NCBI RefSeq assembly: GCF_016863135.1
Contig: NZ_BOOH01000019.1
Span: forward strand, 248,001 to 312,000
Direction: 5' to 3'
From: Planobispora longispora
GTDB taxonomy: Bacteria > Actinomycetota > Actinomycetes > Streptosporangiales > Streptosporangiaceae
Length of the DNA stretch: 64,000 nt
Below are positions 58,742 through 64,000 of this stretch, piece by piece. Position 1 is the first letter of the stretch, and each line of letters opens with the position of its first letter. Below the pieces are notes generated by a model. It searched no databases, was not told where the DNA came from, and saw only the letters and a program-made list of their open reading frames with translations. The translations under genes and the position numbers were made by a program.

Positions 58742-60421
58742 GTGCACGAGACGGATCGTGAGCGTGCCTTGGTCGCGCTGCTGGACAACGTCACAGCGGT
58801 GGCGAACACGGCGCGCGAGCTTGAGCCTGCGGCACGGGCGACGATGGAAGCGGTGTGCGAGCTGACCGGCTGGCCGCTGGGACACCTGTGCGTGCCGTCG
58901 GGTCCCGGCGGGGGGGAGTTCGTCTCCTCGGGCGTATGGGTGGGCGCGATCGAGGACTTCGACGCCCTGCGCGAGGTGACCGCCCGCACCGTCTTCACGC
59001 CCGACGCGGGCATCGTGGGCCGGGCCATGGCCACCGGCGAGCCGGTCTGGTCCGTCGACGTCACCCGTGACCCGACCTTCGTCCGGGTCCGGCAGGGGCT
59101 CGACCTCGGGGTCGGGGCCGCCTTCGCGTTCCCGATCGTGGCCGGTGACGGGATGGCGGCGGTGCTGGAGTTCTTCTCCCGCCGGGTCATGCAGCCGAAC
59201 GTCCCGCTGCTGCGGGTGATGGCCAGCCTCGGACACCAGCTCGGGCGGGTGGTCGACCGGCAGCGCGCCCGGGAGGCGGTGGAGGCCGGCCGGCGCCGGC
59301 TGGAGCAGATGATCGAGACCTCGGTCGAGGCGTTCGTGGCGATGGACGCCTCCGGGCGCATCGTCGGCTGGAATGCCGCGGCCGAGCGCATGTTCCGCCT
59401 CCCGCGCGAGCAGGCGCTCGGCCGGGAGCTGGCCGAGACGATCGTGCCGCCCCGTTATCGGGAGGCCCACCGGGAGGGGCTGGTCCGGTTCCTCTCCACG
59501 GGGGTGCCGAGGGTGCTCAACCAGCGCTTCGAGATCACCGCCTGGCGGTCCGACCACAGCGAGTTCCCGGTGGAGCTGGCGAGCTGGGCCATCAACGACG
59601 GCGGGCAGTGGGTGTTCAACGCGTTCCTGCACGACATCACCGACCGCCGCCGCGCGGAGGAGGCCCTGCGCGCCGCCTACGAGCAGGAGCAGGCCAACGT
59701 CGCCCGGCTCAAGGAGCTCGACCAGGCCAAGAACGACTTCATCGACACCGTCTCCCACGAGCTGCGCACCCCGCTGACCACCGTCATCGGCTATCTGGAG
59801 GTCCTCACCAACGGCGACGCCGGCCCCGTCCCCGCCCACCAGGACCGCATGCTGCGCACCATGTCCCGCAGCACCACGCGGTTGCAGGACCTGGTGGAGG
59901 ACCTGCTCACGGTCAACACCATGGGAGCCAGCCAGCTGGTCGTCAAGCCCGCCCCGGTCCCGGTCGCCGACCTCGTCGGCCAGACCGTCCAGGCCGTCGA
60001 GGAGATCATCCGGAACCGCGGCCATCGCCTCGACGTCAACGTGGAGGCCGGCTTCGTCAACGTGGACCTCGAACACGCCTCCCGCGCCCTGCGCGCCCTG
60101 CTCTCCAACGCGATCAAGTTCTCCGCTCCCGGCACGCCGATCACGGTGCGCACCTCCGAGAGCGGCGGGTGGGTGTCGATCGCGGTCACCGACGTCGGCA
60201 CCGGCATCACCGACGAGGAGCTGCCCCGGATCTTCGACCGGTTCTACCGCACCCGCCTGGCCACCGACCACGCCGTCCAGGGCATCGGCCTCGGCCTGAC
60301 CATCGCCAGGAGCATCGTCGAGGCCCACGGCGGCGTCCTCACCGCCACCAGCGCCCTCGGTCACGGCTCCACGTTCACCATCACCCTGCCCGCCGTACCG
60401 CGGCCGGAGGCGGGCACCTGA
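58742..60421 (+). CDS. GAF-PAS sensor histidine kinase
   Basis: A 559-residue soluble kinase. A GAF domain (about 25-170) and a PAS domain (about 187-303) precede the HisKA domain with the phosphorylated H339 in DTVSHELRTPL. The ATPase domain carries ALLSNAIKFSAPG, DVGTGITDEELPRIFDRFYR and GIGLGLTIARSIVEAHGG. No response-regulator gene is adjacent. A GAACGAT/ATCGTTC inverted repeat lies at about 58631-58654, upstream of the GTG start. Confidence 0.92.
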   Translation: MHETDRERALVALLDNVTAVANTARELEPAARATMEAVCELTGWPLGHLCVPSGPGGGEFVSSGVWVGAIEDFDALREVTARTVFTPDAGIVGRAMATGEPVWSVDVTRDPTFVRVRQGLDLGVGAAFAFPIVAGDGMAAVLEFFSRRVMQPNVPLLRVMASLGHQLGRVVDRQRAREAVEAGRRRLEQMIETSVEAFVAMDASGRIVGWNAAAERMFRLPREQALGRELAETIVPPRYREAHREGLVRFLSTGVPRVLNQRFEITAWRSDHSEFPVELASWAINDGGQWVFNAFLHDITDRRRAEEALRAAYEQEQANVARLKELDQAKNDFIDTVSHELRTPLTTVIGYLEVLTNGDAGPVPAHQDRMLRTMSRSTTRLQDLVEDLLTVNTMGASQLVVKPAPVPVADLVGQTVQAVEEIIRNRGHRLDVNVEAGFVNVDLEHASRALRALLSNAIKFSAPGTPITVRTSESGGWVSIAVTDVGTGITDEELPRIFDRFYRTRLATDHAVQGIGLGLTIARSIVEAHGGVLTATSALGHGSTFTITLPAVPRPEAGT

Positions 60422-60546
60422 GGACATTCGCTCAGAAGAAACCAGAAAAAACCCCAAAAGAAACCTCAGCACACCCATCTCTCCTCCGATAGGGGGGCAG
60501 AGCGGACCATGGATGGAACCGCACGGCCCTCCCAAGGAGGAAGATC

Positions 60547-61461
60547 ATGGGCCTGCGCATCGAGCAGAGCACCGGCATGACGAACGCCCACCGGCGTCCG
60601 CCCGCCGAGAACGACCGCCATGCGACCCCGCCGGAGGCCCCGCCCGGCGACCCCCGTCCCGGCCGACCGGTGAACTCTGCGAACTCAGTGCATTCTGTGA
60701 ACTCAGTGCATTCTGCGAACTCGGTGCACTCTGCGGACCCGGTGGACGGGGTCGCGGAGCCGTCCTCGGGCGAGAACCCGCGCGCCGAGGCCGACCAGCT
60801 CAGATCCGTCGTGCGCAGCGCCCAGGACGGCATCTCCGCCATCCAGGCCGTGGAGGCGGCGCTCGCCCAGGCGCATTCCGTCCTGAACCACATGCGCGGT
60901 CTGGCCACCCAGGCCGCGGGCGGCGCTTTCCAGAACCCCCGGGCCCAGCAGGCGGCGGACAAGAAGTTCGTCCAGCTCAAAAGGGAACTCGACCGGATCT
61001 ACGCCGTCGCCTCCAGCCCCGGCACGTCGCTGGACGGCGTCCCGTCCGGCTCGCTCGACGTCGGCGGCGCCGCCGGCCGGCGGATCGGCGGCGGGGAGGG
61101 TGTCGGCGCCCCCTCACTGAGCATGGGCCCGGCCTCCCTGGTGGACGCCACCGACCCGGAGGACCAGGCCCTGAACGCCGCCGCCGCCCAGGCCGCGATC
61201 ACCTTCGTCGACACCGCCATCCAGACGGTGTCGGACACCCGGGCGAGGCTCGGCGCCGTCCGGAACCGCTTCGAGCACATGATCACCAGTCTGCACGCGG
61301 TGATCGAGGGCCTGTCCGCGCCGGAGTCCCGTATCCGCGACACCGGCGCGGCCCGGCAGGTGGCCACCTCCGTCCGCGACCGGATCGTCCCCCAGGCCGG
61401 CGCCTCGATCCCGGCCCAGGCCAACCAGGCGCCGCAGTCCGTGCTGAGGTTTCTGGGCTGA
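60547..61461 (+). CDS. Divergent solitary flagellin-like protein
   Basis: A 304-residue protein. It starts MGLRI as flagellins do. It has an ND1-like helical region (about 84-165, SAQDGISAIQAVEAALAQAH, LKRELDRIYAVASSPG) and a very clear flagellin C-terminus (AITFVDTAIQTVSDTRARLG; RNRFEHMITSLHAVIEGL; ESRIRDT; QANQAPQSVLRFLG). The conserved N-terminal segment around LSSGLRINRAADD is missing, replaced by a Pro-rich stretch and [NH]S[AV] triplet repeats (43-63). AAGGAGGAAGATC precedes the ATG. No other flagellar gene is nearby. Confidence 0.8.
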   Translation: MGLRIEQSTGMTNAHRRPPAENDRHATPPEAPPGDPRPGRPVNSANSVHSVNSVHSANSVHSADPVDGVAEPSSGENPRAEADQLRSVVRSAQDGISAIQAVEAALAQAHSVLNHMRGLATQAAGGAFQNPRAQQAADKKFVQLKRELDRIYAVASSPGTSLDGVPSGSLDVGGAAGRRIGGGEGVGAPSLSMGPASLVDATDPEDQALNAAAAQAAITFVDTAIQTVSDTRARLGAVRNRFEHMITSLHAVIEGLSAPESRIRDTGAARQVATSVRDRIVPQAGASIPAQANQAPQSVLRFLG

Positions 61462-61470
61462 TCGTCCCTG

Positions 61471-61553
61471 CCCCGCCGGAAGGACCCGGCGGGGAGGGGG
61501 ACCGTGTCCGCCCGCGGACGCCCCCGGACGTCTCCGGGCGCGGGCGGACACGG
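61471..61553. terminator. Two hairpins between the flagellin-like gene and chitinase
   Basis: CCCCGCCGG (61471-61479) pairs with 61486-61494. A second, larger stem of 15 bp pairs 61502-61516 with 61539-61553. They separate two convergent genes. Confidence 0.75.
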
Positions 61554-61559
61554 AACCGG

Positions 61560-64000
61560 TCACTTCAGGCCGGTGTCGACGGCGGTGGTCAGGGTGCCGG
61601 TGTCGCCGGACATCTCCCAGATCATCACGCCGAGCAGGCCCTTCTCGCGCACCCACGCGGTCTTGCGGGCGATCGACCAGGTGTCGTCGAAGGTCCACCA
61701 CTGGCCGCCGTTGCCGGTGAAGCAGTAGGTGGCCACCGCCTGCTCGTCATGCCGTACGGTGCAGCCCGGCACGCTCGCCACGAGGTTGCCGTACCCGCGG
61801 GTGCCCGCCTCCTCCTGGAACTGGCCGGGGGCGGCGCCGGTGGCCGACTGCCACTCGCCGTGCTTGCCGCCGTCGGCGACCCCCTGCCAGCCCCGCCCGT
61901 AGTAGGCGAGGCCGATGGTGATCTTCCTCGGGTTCACCCCGGCGTCCAGATACTCCTTGACCGCGTTCTCGACGCTGAAGTGGAAGGAGTACGGATCGTC
62001 GGCGTCGGCGTACAGGTTGCCCTGGTGGCCGGTCCGGTTCGGCTCCCAGGAGTTGTCGCTGCCCGAGCCGTGGAAGTCGTAGCCCTGGACGTTGAAGATG
62101 TCCAGGTGCCTGGCGACCTCGGCCAGCTCCCAGCCCGCCTCGATCTTGGCCGGGTCCGCCGGGGTGAAGGCGGTGAGCTGGTAGCGCTTGCCGGTCTGCT
62201 CGGTCAGCGCGTCGAGCTGCCTGCGGAACTCGGCGATCAACAGCGTGTTGTTCCGCTTGTCGGCGGTGCTGACGTGGTTGCCCGGATGCCCCTCGGCCCC
62301 CGGCCACTCCCAGTCCAGGTCGATGCCGTCGAAGATCCCGGCGGCGGTGCCCGGTCCGCCCGCGCCGTTGTACACCGGCAGGTTGCCCTTGATGTAGATG
62401 TCGATGCAGGAGCTGACGAACTTGCGCCGGGCGGCGTCGGTGGCGGCGACGTCGGAGAAGTACTTCGAGTAGGTCCAGCCGCCCAGGGAGATCAGCACCT
62501 TCAGGTGGGGGTGCTTGGCCTTGAGCTTGCGGAGCTGGTTGTAGTTGCCGCGCAGCTTCTCCCAGCCGGTGTCGCCGACCCCGTCCACGGACTGCGCCGC
62601 GCTCATCGGCCTGCCGTAGTCGGCGTCCGCGTCACCCGCGCCGTCCCCCTGGTCGGGGTCCTGCGGGTTGGACGAGGTGCCCTTGGTGACCCCGTGCAGG
62701 CAGGTCAGATTGACCGGGTCGACGTTGCCGAAGGCGTAGTTGATGTGGGTCAGTTTCGCCGCGGCCCCGGTGGTGTCGAGATTGCGCACGAAGTACTGGC
62801 GGCCGTAGATGCCCCACTGCACGAAGTAGCCGACCCGGGCGTAGCCGTCGCCGACGATGTCGGCGGTGCTCGCCTTCAGCTCGTTGCTCGGCGGTGAGAC
62901 GTTGTCGTACAGATCGCGGGCCCGCACGGTGAAGGTGTACTCGGTGGACGGCGAGAGCCCGTTGACCGTGGCCGTGGTGCCGGGCACGGTGGTCTTCAGG
63001 GTCTCGCCGATGTAGACGTCGTATCCGGCGACGCCCGTGTTGTCGGTGGAGGCCCCCCAGGCGAGCGAGACGCTCGACGGGCCCTTGCCCGTGCTGCGCA
63101 GCCCGGTCGGCGCGGTGGGCGGCTGGGGGTCCTGGCCGGGGTCGTTGGTCCTGACCTTCAGCGCGGAGCTGGCCGGGGAGGTGTTCCCCTTGCGGTCCTT
63201 GGCCTTCACGGTGAAGGTGTACTCGGTGTCCGGGGTGAGGCCGGTGAGGGTCGTGCTCGTCCCGGTGACCGTGGCGGCGGGCGCGGTGCCGTTGTAGACC
63301 TCGTACCCGGTGACGGGCAGGCTGCCCGGGGTCGAGGCGTCCCAGGCCAGCGAGACGGTTTTCGTGGTCTTGACCGGCGAGCGCAGGTTCCCCGGCGCGG
63401 CGGGCGGTGTGTCCGCCGACCCGTCGCACCTGACGTCGTTGATCCGGCAGTTCTCCGGCTCGGCGGACGCGCTGAGGGTGAAGGCCGGGCTGTACGGCTC
63501 GGTCGATCCGCCCGCGGGCACGGTGGTGTTGTAGTGCGCGGGGGTGAGCGTGACCTGGCGGCCGCTCTGGCTCAGCGTCGCGTGCTGGGCCCCGCTCGCG
63601 GTGACCCCCGCGGGCAGGTCGAACGTGATCGACCAGCCGCTGAGCGCGGTGGTGGTGTTGTTGGCTACCACGAACCCGCCCCGCGTCCCGCTGCCCGTGT
63701 AGGTGGCGGTGACCGGCGCGGGCGGGGGCGGCGGGTCGCCGCTCCCGTCGCAGGCGGCGTTGTTGATCGTGCAGCTCGTCGGCTGGACCGGCGAGCTGAG
63801 GGTGACGGTGGGGCTGTACGGTTCGGTGTTCCCGTTCGCCCGCACGGTGTTGATGTAGAACGCGGGGGTCAGCTTGACCCGCGTCCCGGTCTGGGTGGTG
63901 GTGGCGTGCTGGGGGTTGCCGACGGTGACCCCGGGCGGCAGATCGAAGGTGATCGACCAGCCGGTGACCGCGGTGCTGCCGGGATTGCTCACCACGAACT
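61560..64000 (-). CDS. Secreted multi-domain GH18 chitinase, N-terminus outside the window
   Basis: At least 813 residues; the start lies beyond the right edge. From the visible N-side there are two CBM2-like carbohydrate-binding modules (each with WSITFDLPxGVT and QHATxxQxGxxVxLTP), then two fibronectin type III domains and a C-terminal GH18 domain with the catalytic FDGIDLDWEWPG. It degrades chitin outside the cell. The modules are joined by Pro-rich linkers. The signal peptide is not visible. Confidence 0.92.
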   Translation of the reverse strand, partial: FVVSNPGSTAVTGWSITFDLPPGVTVGNPQHATTTQTGTRVKLTPAFYINTVRANGNTEPYSPTVTLSSPVQPTSCTINNAACDGSGDPPPPPAPVTATYTGSGTRGGFVVANNTTTALSGWSITFDLPAGVTASGAQHATLSQSGRQVTLTPAHYNTTVPAGGSTEPYSPAFTLSASAEPENCRINDVRCDGSADTPPAAPGNLRSPVKTTKTVSLAWDASTPGSLPVTGYEVYNGTAPAATVTGTSTTLTGLTPDTEYTFTVKAKDRKGNTSPASSALKVRTNDPGQDPQPPTAPTGLRSTGKGPSSVSLAWGASTDNTGVAGYDVYIGETLKTTVPGTTATVNGLSPSTEYTFTVRARDLYDNVSPPSNELKASTADIVGDGYARVGYFVQWGIYGRQYFVRNLDTTGAAAKLTHINYAFGNVDPVNLTCLHGVTKGTSSNPQDPDQGDGAGDADADYGRPMSAAQSVDGVGDTGWEKLRGNYNQLRKLKAKHPHLKVLISLGGWTYSKYFSDVAATDAARRKFVSSCIDIYIKGNLPVYNGAGGPGTAAGIFDGIDLDWEWPGAEGHPGNHVSTADKRNNTLLIAEFRRQLDALTEQTGKRYQLTAFTPADPAKIEAGWELAEVARHLDIFNVQGYDFHGSGSDNSWEPNRTGHQGNLYADADDPYSFHFSVENAVKEYLDAGVNPRKITIGLAYYGRGWQGVADGGKHGEWQSATGAAPGQFQEEAGTRGYGNLVASVPGCTVRHDEQAVATYCFTGNGGQWWTFDDTWSIARKTAWVREKGLLGVMIWEMSGDTGTLTTAVDTGLK

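Noticed and set aside
60486-60491. CCGATA, like the -10 of a WhiG/sigma-28 promoter before the flagellin-like gene
   Set aside because: No TAAA-type -35 at the required 15-16 nt spacing was found.

Overview
The window is high-GC actinobacterial DNA. The gene set points to a Streptosporangiales-type actinomycete (inference): mycothiol synthase, GlnR, a Nur-like Fur regulator, the MurT/GatD lipid II amidation pair, CysA/SseC sulfur proteins and many leaderless genes. A nur-to-glnR segment of this general make-up is familiar from Streptomyces, so roughly 1-21 kb reads as conserved chromosomal core. No rRNA genes and no CRISPR array were found. One tRNA gene is present.

1-5.8 kb holds the tail of dtd, ygfZ, nur, an orphan unit (13-codon ORF, branched RNA, terminator), a DUF2470 gene, a nitrobindin-like gene, a DsrE-like gene and gatD-murT. 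5.8-15.2 kb is an envelope-associated cluster of unknown function: a HerA/FtsK-type ATPase and a membrane-anchored partner with a broken P-loop, facing three single-pass exported proteins and a polytopic membrane protein. 15.4-17.2 kb is a sulfur operon (DUF4395, cysA/sseA, sseC) behind a leaderless cysteine-rich leader peptide. 17.2-21.3 kb holds a thioredoxin-like protein, an ECF sigma/anti-sigma pair, an LmeA-like lipoprotein-type gene, moaD and glnR with an unusual leader. 21.5-27.6 kb holds a secreted 5'-nucleotidase, mshD, a phosphate transporter with its DUF47 partner, and dcd.

27.7-33.6 kb is an integration hotspot at tRNA-Gly(CCC). The tRNA 3' half and its terminator recur downstream as att-like copies, interleaved with a truncated integrase, a toxin-antitoxin-like pair and its broken second copy, a long inverted repeat and small cargo genes. 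33.7-41.5 kb continues with small accessory genes (ACT, SRPBCC, DUF4259, NUDIX, GyrI-like, hydrolase, methyltransferase, MFS exporter with a tiny leader ORF, J-domain protein).

41.7-43.8 kb is a tightly coupled operon: a four-helix membrane protein, a thymidylate-synthase-fold enzyme and a HAD phosphatase. It is the best candidate here for an undescribed nucleotide-based system. It is followed by a 2-hydroxyacid dehydrogenase, a VapBC-like pair and a Pr6Pr membrane protein. 46.5-50.5 kb is a copper island (copA, copZ, a His-rich membrane protein, CsoR-type palindromes). 50.5-61.5 kb holds a DJ-1/PfpI protein, lipB, a PspC protein, two tandem secreted M28 peptidases, small charged proteins, a CBS protein behind a sigma-B-like promoter, uppP, a GAF-PAS histidine kinase and a solitary, divergent flagellin. 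The right edge cuts a multi-domain secreted chitinase.

A general feature decided many start codons. A TANNNT hexamer lies 6-8 nt upstream of the start in about twenty genes or small ORFs, the layout expected for leaderless mRNAs.
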